DNA of 35,086 nucleotides from CAZKXX01 sp964556705 (GTDB taxonomy: Bacteria; Acidobacteriota; Terriglobia; UBA7540), in contig CAZKXX010000033.1 of NCBI GenBank assembly GCA_964556705.1, positions 1 through 35,086 of the forward strand, written 5' to 3'. Numbering within the stretch: the first letter of the stretch is position 1; every line of letters begins with the position of its first letter. A program made the position numbers and the translations under genes. This document shows, in pieces, positions 9,313-17,258 of the stretch. The notes below the pieces were generated by a model, which did no database searches, was not told the DNA's origin, and saw nothing but the letters and a program-made list of their open reading frames with translations.

Positions 9313-9780
9313 TCAGGCGACGTTCAGCAGCACGATGGCCGCCAGCGCCAGGCCGATGCCCACGGCCTGCACGCGGTTCAACTTTTCGCGCAGCAGGATG
9401 AGCGCCGCGAACACCGTGACCATCGGATACAGCCCCGTGACCGGAACCACGGTGGAAGCCTTTCCGCCCTCATCGAGGGCGAGAAAGAACATGATGTTGC
9501 CGGTGCCACCCAGAATTCCTGTGATGAAGCCGAACGCGGCCCCTTTGCGGCGGTTGCGTCCGGCGGCGAAATTCTTCGAGAGCGCGACGGCGAGGACCAC
9601 GGGCGCGAGGCCGATGGTGAAGATAACCTGGTTCACCATCGGCGAGGTGTAATCGACGGCGACTTTGGAGACGACGCCCCAGGCGCCGAAAAACAAAATG
9701 GCCAGAACCGACCACCCCAGCCATTTCGGCAGCGCGAATCGCGGCTCGGGACGAACCTTCTGAGTGACGGGATCGCTCAT
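9313..9780 (-). CDS. Half-size EamA/DMT transporter (first of a pair)
   Basis: This 155-residue membrane protein holds one EamA repeat of about five helices after a 22-residue cytoplasmic start. Visible family features are FFGAWGVVSKVAVDYTSP, GILGGTGNIMFFLALDEGGKAS and TGLYPMVTVFAALILLREKL, which parallel the matching segments of the next gene but are clearly diverged from them. Its ATG (9778-9780) lies 3 nt after the SDR stop codon, so translation is probably coupled. Together with the next gene it would make a full ten-helix DMT transporter from two chains. Substrate unknown; the operon suggests a sugar or sugar acid. Confidence 0.85.
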   Translation of the reverse strand: MSDPVTQKVRPEPRFALPKWLGWSVLAILFFGAWGVVSKVAVDYTSPMVNQVIFTIGLAPVVLAVALSKNFAAGRNRRKGAAFGFITGILGGTGNIMFFLALDEGGKASTVVPVTGLYPMVTVFAALILLREKLNRVQAVGIGLALAAIVLLNVA

Positions 9781-9783
9781 GGG

Positions 9784-10587
9784 CTAAAACGTGCAGGTCA
9801 ATCCGCCGTCCGCCGTCAGCACCTCGCCCGTGATGTAGGTGTTGAGCGGGGAGGCGAGAAAGAGAATCGCCTCGGCCACTTCTTCGGGCCGCGCGGCGCG
9901 GGCGAGCGGAATTTTCCGCCGCCGGACGTACCACTCGAGGTAGTCCTTGTCCTCGAGTTCGTTCCTGCCGTTCACGACGGCCATCGGCGTGTCCATGAAG
10001 CCCGGCGCCACGGCGTTGACGAGCAGGCCGTTCGCGGCGAACTCGACGGCCAGGGCGCGGGTCACCTGTTCGAGCGCCGCCTTGGCGGACCCGTAATGCG
10101 GCGCGCCCGGGTCCACGTAACGCGCCTCGACGGAACTCACGTTCACGATGCGGCCCGCGATTCCGGCGCGAATCATCTCCCGCGCGGCGGCCTGCGAAAG
10201 CCGGACCGCGGCGCCGAAAAGGACGGCGAACATCCGTTCCCAGGCGCTATAGGGAGTTTCGAGCGTGTTGATGCGCTCAAAATAGGCCGCGTTGTTGACC
10301 AGCACGTGCAGCCCGCCGAACGTCTGAACGGCCAGCCGCACGGCGCGTCCGGGCGTCGCCGGGTCGCTGACGTCGGCGGCGAGTCCGACCGCCCGGCCGC
10401 CCGCGCCGGTGATTTCCGCGACGACGCGCTCGACTTCCTGCGCGTCGCGGGAAAGGACCACGACCGCCGCGCCCGCTTCAGCCAGCAAACGCGCGGTTGC
10501 CCGGCCGAGCCCGCTGCCCGCGCCGGTGACCATGGCGGCTTGACCTGCAAACAGGCGATTCCGGTCGGGCGTGGGCGTGGAATTCAT
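9784..10587 (-). CDS. SDR family NAD(P)-dependent dehydrogenase
   Basis: This is a 267-residue classical short-chain dehydrogenase/reductase. The cofactor motif TGAGSGLG is at residues 21-28, NNAA near 98-101, the catalytic Ser at 151/152 (NVSSVEARY), and the catalytic Tyr165 and Lys169 in HYGSAKAAL. The C-terminal segment ITGEVLTADGGLTCTF is typical of sugar and polyol SDRs. An ADVSDP motif near residue 71 follows strand 4. In an operon with a lactonase and an enolase-superfamily dehydratase, the expected job is oxidation of an aldose to its aldonolactone with NAD(P)+, or a later keto-acid step. The gene follows the GntR regulator with a 43-nt gap. The substrate is not determinable from sequence. 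Confidence 0.9.
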   Translation of the reverse strand: MNSTPTPDRNRLFAGQAAMVTGAGSGLGRATARLLAEAGAAVVVLSRDAQEVERVVAEITGAGGRAVGLAADVSDPATPGRAVRLAVQTFGGLHVLVNNAAYFERINTLETPYSAWERMFAVLFGAAVRLSQAAAREMIRAGIAGRIVNVSSVEARYVDPGAPHYGSAKAALEQVTRALAVEFAANGLLVNAVAPGFMDTPMAVVNGRNELEDKDYLEWYVRRRKIPLARAARPEEVAEAILFLASPLNTYITGEVLTADGGLTCTF

Positions 10588-10630
10588 TTCGGGAAGTTAA
10601 CGGCCGCGGTCTCCGCCTCGCGACGCCGCG

Positions 10631-11362
10631 TCAAGTGAGGTTTCCCTCCGGTCCGCTTTCGCCGCCGGACTTCAAGGTGGGCTCGATTTCCTCGGAAATC
10701 TGCCGCAGCCGCGCGTAGTCCGCCAGGTCTTCACGCAGGAAGCGGCGCATCATGCGGTCCACCACTTTGCGGACCAGTTCGGAGTCGCGCGTGCGCAGCA
10801 CGGAGACGATGCGCCGGTGCTCGCGGGCGGCGCGTTCGTAATCGATGTAGGCGGTCGAGTAGCGCAGGATCAGGTCATTCGCGAAAAGCGGAAGGCAGAG
10901 ATTTTTCAGCGCCCGCCCGAGCCAGGGGTTCGGCTGGGATTCCCAGATGATGCGGTGGAACTCGCGGTCCGCGTTCAGGTATGCGCGGTAATCGCGGCCG
11001 TCGGAGGCCGCTTCCATCGACTGGATGCATTTCTCCAGCGCGTCGAGCGTTTCCTGGCGGAGATGCGCGGCGGCCAGCGCGCAGGCGAGCGGCTCGAGCG
11101 CGCGCCGCACCTGATAGATGTGCACCACGTCGTCCGCTTCGAGGTTGATGACGAACGATCCGCGGTTCGGATACTTGACGACCAGCCCCAGCGATTCGAG
11201 GTGCTGGAGCGCCTCGCGAATCGAGGCCTGGGAGACGCCGAACTCGCCGGCGAGCTTCAGCTCGCGCAGCCGCGTCCCCGGTGTCAGGTGTCCGGTGAGG
11301 ATGGCGTCTTCCAGCAGCCGCGCCACCTCAATGCGCTTGGTTTTCACTTTCGGCTTGCTCAC
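10631..11362 (-). CDS. GntR family transcriptional regulator, FCD (FadR) subfamily
   Basis: This 243-residue regulator starts at GTG 11362 with GGAG shortly upstream. The N-terminal winged helix-turn-helix (residues ~1-75) contains the GntR signature: LLEDAILTGHLTPGTRLREL, then FGVSQASIREALQHLESLGL and a wing ending RGSFV. The C-terminal all-helical FCD ligand-binding domain (~80-215) carries the usual Asp and His residues (LNADREFHRIIW, EHRRIV) that bind a metal and a carboxylate ligand. FCD regulators commonly sense sugar acids or other organic acids, which suits its position between the lactonase and SDR genes. It is the only DNA-binding protein near the TATCGATT sites at 13588-13789 and 19014-19212, and so the first candidate to bind them (inference). 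Confidence 0.9.
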   Translation of the reverse strand: MSKPKVKTKRIEVARLLEDAILTGHLTPGTRLRELKLAGEFGVSQASIREALQHLESLGLVVKYPNRGSFVINLEADDVVHIYQVRRALEPLACALAAAHLRQETLDALEKCIQSMEAASDGRDYRAYLNADREFHRIIWESQPNPWLGRALKNLCLPLFANDLILRYSTAYIDYERAAREHRRIVSVLRTRDSELVRKVVDRMMRRFLREDLADYARLRQISEEIEPTLKSGGESGPEGNLT

Positions 11363-11436
11363 GAGGGTTCTCCGAATGATTTCCGATCCCGCCCGGAAGT
11401 CTATCCTACCTCACGCGGCGAGGAAAGCCGCCGGCC

Positions 11437-12291
11437 TCAGCCCGCCGCCTTTCGAAGCCGCGGGTAACGGAGCGGCAGGCCGCGCTCGCCCACGTCGAGA
11501 GCGTTCACCGTCCACCCGCCCAGGTTGGAGAAACAAAGCCGCGTCGAACCCGGTTCGAAGGCGACGTTGGCCGGCCGGTTCAGGCGGTCCGCGCCCGGAT
11601 CTTCGACCAGCACTTCCACGCGCCGCGCGGGGCTCACCCGCAGGATGACGTCCGGCGCGTAACAGGCGACGTAGAGATTCCCGGACTCAGCGAACGCCAG
11701 ACCGTCCGGGACCGTTCCCGGAAGGGAAACGTAGCTTTCCGGCGCGCCCAGGCCTCCCTCCCGCAGCGGAAAGCGGAGGATGTTCGAGGCTGTGCTCTGG
11801 ATGACGTAGAGCCAGCGCTCGTCGGCGTCAATCGCCAGGCCATTCGGAAAGTGCAGGTGGTCGCCGAAAAGGTGCTCGGTCGTGCCGTCCGGCCGCACGA
11901 CGTAGAGGCAGCCGGTCGGCTTGTAGTAATCGCCCGAATCGGAATAGAAGAGGTTGCCCGAGGAATCGAAGACCGGATAGTTCGGCATGACGGCCGGCCG
12001 GGCGCGTGTTCCCCGAGAATGAACGCTGACCTCACCCGAGGCCGCGACGCGATGGACCAGCGGCAGGACGTAATTGCAGGCGTAGATGTTTCCGTCGCCG
12101 TCCGCGCAGAGTCCGCCGATCCCGCCGCCCGTGTTGGCGATTTCCTTGACTTCTTCCCCGGGACGAAACGCGTAGAGCTGTCCGGCTTCGCCGCCCGCAT
12201 ACGCACGCCCATCCGGCCCGAACGAGATGCACTCCGGATGGTCGAGGCTGCTCGCGAGAACTTCCACGTCCCAGATGCTCTTGAGCGCCAT
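11437..12291 (-). CDS. SMP-30/gluconolactonase family lactonase
   Basis: This 284-residue six-bladed beta-propeller begins at ATG 12291, 18 nt after the dehydratase stop. The expected metal ligands are visible: Glu20 in LDHPECISFGPDG, Asn150 in HFPNGLAID, and Asp196 in TVPDGLAF; Asn104 (MPNYPVFD) sits where a substrate-side Asn occurs in the family. There is no signal peptide, so it should be cytoplasmic. The family hydrolyses aldonolactones to aldonic acids with a divalent metal. Between a sugar dehydrogenase and a sugar-acid dehydratase this is the expected middle step of oxidative sugar catabolism. The particular lactone cannot be named from sequence alone. Confidence 0.88.
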   Translation of the reverse strand: MALKSIWDVEVLASSLDHPECISFGPDGRAYAGGEAGQLYAFRPGEEVKEIANTGGGIGGLCADGDGNIYACNYVLPLVHRVAASGEVSVHSRGTRARPAVMPNYPVFDSSGNLFYSDSGDYYKPTGCLYVVRPDGTTEHLFGDHLHFPNGLAIDADERWLYVIQSTASNILRFPLREGGLGAPESYVSLPGTVPDGLAFAESGNLYVACYAPDVILRVSPARRVEVLVEDPGADRLNRPANVAFEPGSTRLCFSNLGGWTVNALDVGERGLPLRYPRLRKAAG

Positions 12292-12309
12292 GCTTTCCGC
12301 ATTCGCCGT

Positions 12310-13446
12310 TCAGCAGGCCGGCCAGCAGTAGCGGCGGACCGTTTCCGCGTCAAGCGTCACGCCCAATCCGGGCGCGTCGGGAACCACCACGGCGCCGTCG
12401 GGCTCCACCGGAAACGGCTCCCGCGTCAGTTTCCAGCGCAGGGGCGAACGGCTGAGCGAATATTCCAGCATCTCTTCGCGCGGCAGCGAGGCCAGGAAGT
12501 GAAGGTTGGCGGCGATCGAGATGTTCGTCTTGTAGGAGTGAGGAATCACGCGCCGGCCGCGCTCCTCCGCGGCGCGGGCGATTCGCCGAATGCCCGTAAA
12601 GCCGCCCACCATCGTGATGTCCGGCTGGCAGATATCCACCCGACCGCGCTCCATCATCTCGATGAACTCGTTGACATGCGTGAGCCCGAGGTCTCCGGCG
12701 CCGATGAGCACTCCGTTTCCCGCCATCCGCGCGTGGCCTTCGACGTCATCGAGCGGCAGCGGAGCTTCCAGAAACCACACGCCGACATCGCGGAGGATGG
12801 GGAGAAGAGCGAGCCCTTCCTCGGCCGTGCGAAAACAGAGCGCCGCGTCCACAATCAGGCGGGCCTCGTCGCCCGCCGCCTGGCGCGCGGCGGCCAGCAA
12901 CTTCGCCGTGTGGCTCAAGTCCTCCATCCACCAGGGGTCGGCGGCGAACTTGAAGGCGCGCAGGTTTTTTGCTTTCGCTTCGTCAATCTGTCTGCGGACT
13001 CCGTCGCAGCTCCGCTCCATCGGGTAGATGGTGGAGTAGGCCGGAAGGCGACGCCTCCGCGCGACGCCCAGAAGTTCGGAGACCGGTTTGCCCGCAGCCT
13101 GGCCCTTCAAGTCCCACAGCGCGAGGTCAATTCCGCCAAACGCGTGCATCACCAGTCCGCGGCGCCCGACCTGTTCGGTCGCTTCGTACATCACCGCCCA
13201 GAGGTTTTCGGGATCTTCCACGCTGCGGCCGAGCAGCACCTCCTTCAACCCTCTCGCACGGCTGTGGGCGGAAGGGCCGTTGATGAGGGCCCTGACGGCG
13301 GGAGCGAACGATTCGCATTCGCCGATCCCCACCCGGCCTTCGTCGGTTTCGACGCTGATCACGCAAACGTCGTAAGAGCCGTCGAACAGCTCGAGGTTCG
13401 AGCCTTCGCTCCGGAGGTGAACGGCCTTAACATCTGTAATCTTCAT
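12310..13446 (-). CDS. Enolase-superfamily sugar-acid dehydratase (mandelate racemase/muconate lactonizing type)
   Basis: ATG 13446 gives 378 residues starting MKITDVKAV, the usual start in this family; the frame is open to 13491, but the 15 extra residues are not conserved in character. The N-terminal capping domain (~1-125) is followed by a (beta/alpha)7 barrel. Candidate metal ligands are Asp200 (LIVDAAL), Glu227 (FLEAPLP) and position 252 (LIGAGDLGLT), which is Asp rather than the usual Glu. A His-Asp pair of the mandelate-racemase type is present: Asp276 (CQPDITMVGG) and His303 (IPHSYKTN). Lys166 (AFKFAADP) lies on strand 2. The likely reaction is dehydration of an aldonate to a 2-keto-3-deoxy acid. 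It is the first gene of the minus-strand operon, behind the promoter at 13588-13632. Confidence 0.88.
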   Translation of the reverse strand: MKITDVKAVHLRSEGSNLELFDGSYDVCVISVETDEGRVGIGECESFAPAVRALINGPSAHSRARGLKEVLLGRSVEDPENLWAVMYEATEQVGRRGLVMHAFGGIDLALWDLKGQAAGKPVSELLGVARRRRLPAYSTIYPMERSCDGVRRQIDEAKAKNLRAFKFAADPWWMEDLSHTAKLLAAARQAAGDEARLIVDAALCFRTAEEGLALLPILRDVGVWFLEAPLPLDDVEGHARMAGNGVLIGAGDLGLTHVNEFIEMMERGRVDICQPDITMVGGFTGIRRIARAAEERGRRVIPHSYKTNISIAANLHFLASLPREEMLEYSLSRSPLRWKLTREPFPVEPDGAVVVPDAPGLGVTLDAETVRRYCWPAC

Positions 13447-13587
13447 CAGAAGCCCGGCACAATGGGTGTCAGAGGGCCGGTCCGCGCCCATACGGCCTTG
13501 CGCGGCGCACGCTCAGCGCTTTCGCCAGTCTGGATTCACCCAGCGAACATCTTCCCGCTGGCCCCTATCGTTTAAGATTCGGCCTTA

Positions 13588-13632
13588 CTATCGATTAGAG
13601 CGAAGATTAGCGCACCCGCCGAGGTCTGGCAA
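13588..13632 (-). promoter_or_regulatory. Promoter and TATCGATT operator of the sugar-catabolism operon
   Basis: Read on the minus strand, TTGCCA (13632-13627) and TAATCT (13609-13604) are separated by exactly 17 nt, a good sigma-70-type promoter. The start site would be near 13597, inside the sequence CTAATCGATAG (13598-13588), which is one of four TATCGATT sites in the window. The position suits repression at the start site. The untranslated leader to ATG 13446 would be about 150 nt. The -35/-10 assignment is by eye. Confidence 0.6.
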
Positions 13633-13730
13633 GTAAATTCTTTAATCTTTCGTCACGAACTGCAAGGTGTTCATTCTAATACGAGTATTTATCCCAGCGC
13701 GCACGGGTTGCGGTGCCAGGCTCAAAGCAG

Positions 13731-13789
13731 ACAAAATTGACTTGACAGCCCCATCCCGCAGTGTTAGCCTCCCGCCAAATTATCGATTG
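13731..13789 (+). promoter_or_regulatory. Promoter and TATCGATT operator of the full-length TonB receptor
   Basis: ACAAAAT (13731-13737), GACTTGACA (13739-13747, including -35 TTGACA 13742-13747), -10 TAGCCT (13765-13770, 17-nt spacer) and AAATTATCGATTG (13777-13789) follow in order. The last block covers the predicted start site. The same blocks with the same spacing occur at 19154-19212 before the PSD1 gene. The leader to ATG 13944 is about 167 nt; no riboswitch was recognised in it. Confidence 0.65.
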
Positions 13790-13943
13790 TATGGGCAGGT
13801 CAAAACGTCCGCGGAGTGAAAGCAGAGTTGGTTGACTTTAGGTTTTTGGGGATGCTGGGCGTCCTGGGATAAGCGGCGGGGTGGAGCCGTCTAGCCGGTG
13901 GGTCGATTGAGGCGGCCGAAAGGCATCGCCACTGGGGGGCATC

Positions 13944-16900
13944 ATGAAGTGCGCTGTGGGCTTTTCGGAAAGATTCTTGAGGCGGCTGCTGCTGGGAGTC
14001 ATTCTCTTGGCAACGCCTTCGGCAGCGTCAGCCCAGATTACGGGAACCATTCAGGGACACGTCTCCGACCCGTCCGGTGCCAGCGTCCCAGGCGCAACAG
14101 TCACGGCAACGAACGAGCAAACGGGCGTTTCCCGCTCCGCCGTGAGCGCCGACGATGGCTACTACCGCATTCCCGACCTCCTGCCCGGCCCCTACGTGCT
14201 GCGCGTGCAGCTGTCCGGGTTCAAGACGTTTGTGCGCGGCGGAATCGAGGTGGCGGCGCAAACGACGGCGGGGGTCAACGTGACCCTGGAGGTCGGTGCC
14301 ATCACCGAGTCGCTGACCGTGACCGGCGAAACCCAACTGGTCGAAACTCAGGTGGCCCGGATTTCAGAAACGCTGAATGCCCACGAGCTGAGAGCCCTGC
14401 CCATGCAGGGGCGAGGTGTGTGGACGCTTGTGACCATTCAGCCGGGCATCACCGGCAAGTCGGAGAGTTTCGGCAATTACTGCTGTGACGTCTTCTCCAA
14501 TTTTTCCGCGCCACTCATCTCTTCCGCGGGTAACGAGATCAAGGCGAATTTCAGCCTGGACGGCCTCTCCTTGCGCTATACGGAAGGAAGTCTGTGGGGC
14601 GCCAACTTTTCTCCCAACCCCGACGCGATTGAAGAGTTAAACGTTTCGACGCACGCTTACTCGGCCGAGTTCGGGACGATGAGCGGCCCGCAGGTGCAGA
14701 TCGTCACCAAGGGTGGCACCAACGACTGGCACGGGACCGCCCACTACACGACGAATCAGGACGAGTTCAACGCCGTGCCTTTTGCCGGACGGCGCGAAGA
14801 TATTCCCAACGCCTATACGCGCCTGTACGGAGCCACGCTGGGAGGTCCCATCGTGCGGGACCGCTTGTTTGTGTTCGGGGCGTTTGAGGGTTTGCGCGAG
14901 AAGCGGGCGAACAGCTTCGTCGCCGTGGTCGAAACCGAAGCGTTCCGGAACTTTGTCGCCGCGACTCGGCCCGATTCCGTGGCCGCGGACCTGCTCACTT
15001 CTTTTCCACCCTTCCGCTATGCGACGGATGACCTCACCGACCTCGGGACTCCTCAGCCCGGCATCGGCGTCTATGACTTATGCGATCCGGTTGACAACCC
15101 GGGAGGGTGTGACGGCATTCCCGAAATCGGCACGACCACGATCAGCCGCGCTCTGGCCCGCACCGGCGAGCAGGTCAACGCGCGCGTGGACTACTCCTCG
15201 GCGAGCGGCCGGGACCGGATCTACGGCAGCTTCTGGTACACGCGGCCGGAGTGGGAGAACGGAGGCGACCGCGACGCCTTCTTCAGCACCGCCTACAACT
15301 CGGTCAAATACTTCAACGTCGCGCATACACGGAGTATTTCCAGCACCATGCTCAACGAAGCGCGCTTCGGCTTGACGCGCATGCTCTATGTCCAGGGACA
15401 CCCGGAGTTCTCCTACCGCTCGCCGGACTTCTTTACCTATGACGGCATTGGCTTCTACAATGGCGGCTGGTCCAAGGAGTACTTCCCGACGTCCGTCCCC
15501 GAGTTCAACGACGTCTTCACCATTAACCGCGGACGGCACGGAATCAAGTTTGGCGGGGGGTTCCGACACTCGACCATCGACCTGCAATCGCTGCTGCCCG
15601 GGGACACTCCCCATTACCAATTCCTGAGCATGCTGGATTTCGCCGACGATGAACCCTGGTACGAAGAGCGGGCTCTTGACGCGGAGACCGGGAAAGCCTT
15701 GGAGAGCCGCCTGCTGTTTGAATCGAACCTGATGCACTTTTTCGTCCAGAACACCTGGCAGGTCCGTCCCAACCTGACGCTGAATTACGGCCTGCGCTGG
15801 GAGAATTTCTTCAGCAATCGCTTCGGCAAGGACCGCAGCTTGTGGGAACCCATCATCGATTCCTCCCAGCTTGCTCCCGGGGCCATCCCGACGATTCGGA
15901 ATGAGAAAGTGGACGACTACTACGAGACGGACAAGAACAACTTCGGGCCGCGGATCGCCGTGGCCTGGGACCCCACGGGCCGCGGCAGGATGGCGGTCCG
16001 AGCCTCATTCGGGATTCTCTACGATGAAGTGAACACGCTGCCACTCTACGCGTTGCGGGAAAACCCGCCCCTGGTGGCCTTCGTGGCGGCAGGACCGGGC
16101 GCAGGGAATACCATCCCCATCGTTTATGGCGCGGCGCCGGAAGGCACGCGCGACTTTCCGCCCAATCCCGCCCTCCTGGCTTCCGGCCCCGAACTGAATG
16201 AGTTCGGCGCTTTTGTGGACAGCCCGTCCTTCGTGGGCGCTTTCGTTCGCGATCTGAAGAACCCCATGTCGTACGACTTCTTCGGTGGGGTTCAGTACGA
16301 AGTGCTTCCCAACTGGATGGTCCAGGGGAGTTACCGGTACAAACGCACGAGCAACGAACTCTACGATTTGAACGTCAACCGCTTCGCCGGGGATATGGAA
16401 GACGGCATCCTCGACCGGCTGAACTCGAATTTTCAGAACATGACGATCACGACGAACCTTGGCCGGCGGCGCTACCACGGTTTGGTGTTCGGCACCACCA
16501 AGCGGATGAGCCAGGGCTGGCAGCTCGCGGCGAATTACACCTACAACCACGGAAGCAACAACTTCGCCTTCGTCAGCGGGGGCGGGGAGTACAACTCCTC
16601 GGCGACCGAAGCCTTCAATCCCGACCTGGACTGGGGACGCGATGACATCGCGCACGTCTTCTCTCTTCATAACGTCTGGGAATTGCCGATTCTGCGCAAC
16701 CGCTCGGGCGTGCTCGCCGGGGCTTTCGGCGGCTGGCAGTTGAATACCGTCTGGAACCTGCAATCGGGTCCCTTCTTCGTTCCTGTGGCCTGCTCTGGTT
16801 TTGGCTTCGGCGGAGACTTTAACGCCGACGGTCAGTCTTGCGAGCGGCCGGACCGGCCGTCGGGGAGCATTCCCAGTTCCTTCAGCAAGGCCCAGTGGCT

Positions 16901-17204
16901 CAGCGGCACGGTAACTTCCGATCTCTTCCCGCGGCCGGACACTGTCCGGGCCGGCACGATGCCGCGCGACCTGTTGCGTGGTCCGGGCTATGTCCGTATT
17001 GACGTGGCGCTGGCGAAGGCGTTCCCTATCAACATCGGACGCGCGGAAAGGGCGAGCCTTCAGGTCCGCGGTGAGTTCTTCAATTTCCTGAACCGCGCCA
17101 ACCTGACGGGGCTCGACACCGAACTCGACTCGCTGACCTTTGGGACGGCCACTTCCGCCTTTCAGATGCGGGTCTTCCAGTTGGCCATTAAGTTCGTTTT
17201 CTGA
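13944..17204 (+). CDS. TonB-dependent receptor with N-terminal carboxypeptidase-regulatory-like domain (Oar-like)
   Basis: This is a complete 1,086-residue outer-membrane protein starting at ATG 13944 behind a G-rich ribosome site (13934-13939). The signal peptide ends near SAASAQ. Residues ~30-115 form a carboxypeptidase-regulatory-like beta-sandwich (ITGTIQGHVSDPSGASVPGA, then DDGYYRIPDLLPGPYVLRV). A plug domain follows (~125-255, with IEELNVSTHAYSAEFGTMSG and GGTNDWHGTAHY) and then the beta-barrel (GLRWENFF, RIAVAWDPTGRG, FFNFLNRANLTGLDT), ending MRVFQLAIKFVF with the terminal Phe. Acidobacteria carry many such receptors, often beside polysaccharide- and sugar-use genes. It is divergent from the sugar-catabolism operon and shares its TATCGATT operator arrangement, so its substrate may be the sugar or glycan used there (inference). 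Confidence 0.95.
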   Translation: MKCAVGFSERFLRRLLLGVILLATPSAASAQITGTIQGHVSDPSGASVPGATVTATNEQTGVSRSAVSADDGYYRIPDLLPGPYVLRVQLSGFKTFVRGGIEVAAQTTAGVNVTLEVGAITESLTVTGETQLVETQVARISETLNAHELRALPMQGRGVWTLVTIQPGITGKSESFGNYCCDVFSNFSAPLISSAGNEIKANFSLDGLSLRYTEGSLWGANFSPNPDAIEELNVSTHAYSAEFGTMSGPQVQIVTKGGTNDWHGTAHYTTNQDEFNAVPFAGRREDIPNAYTRLYGATLGGPIVRDRLFVFGAFEGLREKRANSFVAVVETEAFRNFVAATRPDSVAADLLTSFPPFRYATDDLTDLGTPQPGIGVYDLCDPVDNPGGCDGIPEIGTTTISRALARTGEQVNARVDYSSASGRDRIYGSFWYTRPEWENGGDRDAFFSTAYNSVKYFNVAHTRSISSTMLNEARFGLTRMLYVQGHPEFSYRSPDFFTYDGIGFYNGGWSKEYFPTSVPEFNDVFTINRGRHGIKFGGGFRHSTIDLQSLLPGDTPHYQFLSMLDFADDEPWYEERALDAETGKALESRLLFESNLMHFFVQNTWQVRPNLTLNYGLRWENFFSNRFGKDRSLWEPIIDSSQLAPGAIPTIRNEKVDDYYETDKNNFGPRIAVAWDPTGRGRMAVRASFGILYDEVNTLPLYALRENPPLVAFVAAGPGAGNTIPIVYGAAPEGTRDFPPNPALLASGPELNEFGAFVDSPSFVGAFVRDLKNPMSYDFFGGVQYEVLPNWMVQGSYRYKRTSNELYDLNVNRFAGDMEDGILDRLNSNFQNMTITTNLGRRRYHGLVFGTTKRMSQGWQLAANYTYNHGSNNFAFVSGGGEYNSSATEAFNPDLDWGRDDIAHVFSLHNVWELPILRNRSGVLAGAFGGWQLNTVWNLQSGPFFVPVACSGFGFGGDFNADGQSCERPDRPSGSIPSSFSKAQWLSGTVTSDLFPRPDTVRAGTMPRDLLRGPGYVRIDVALAKAFPINIGRAERASLQVRGEFFNFLNRANLTGLDTELDSLTFGTATSAFQMRVFQLAIKFVF

Positions 17205-17214
17205 GGCCAGCCTG

Positions 17215-17251
17215 GCGGGGGCTGTGGCCTTCCCTCAGCCCCCGCGCGTTT
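17215..17251 (+). terminator. Hairpin terminator between convergent genes
   Basis: A perfect 10-bp stem, GCGGGGGCTG (17215-17224) with CAGCCCCCGC (17236-17245), has an 11-nt loop and is followed by GCGTTT. It lies 10 nt after the receptor stop and 8 nt before the stop codon of the convergent TPR gene. The T-run is short. The design matches the terminator of the first receptor (2365-2399). Confidence 0.7.
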
Positions 17252-17258
17252 CCCGTCA

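Noticed and set aside
9121..10638. 505-codon plus-strand open frame
   Set aside because: Antisense to the EamA and SDR genes, His/Arg/Gly-rich with no family features; the minus-strand genes have clear catalytic and membrane motifs.
11851..13575. 574-codon plus-strand open frame
   Set aside because: Antisense to the lactonase and dehydratase genes and crosses their junction; composition of a shadow frame.
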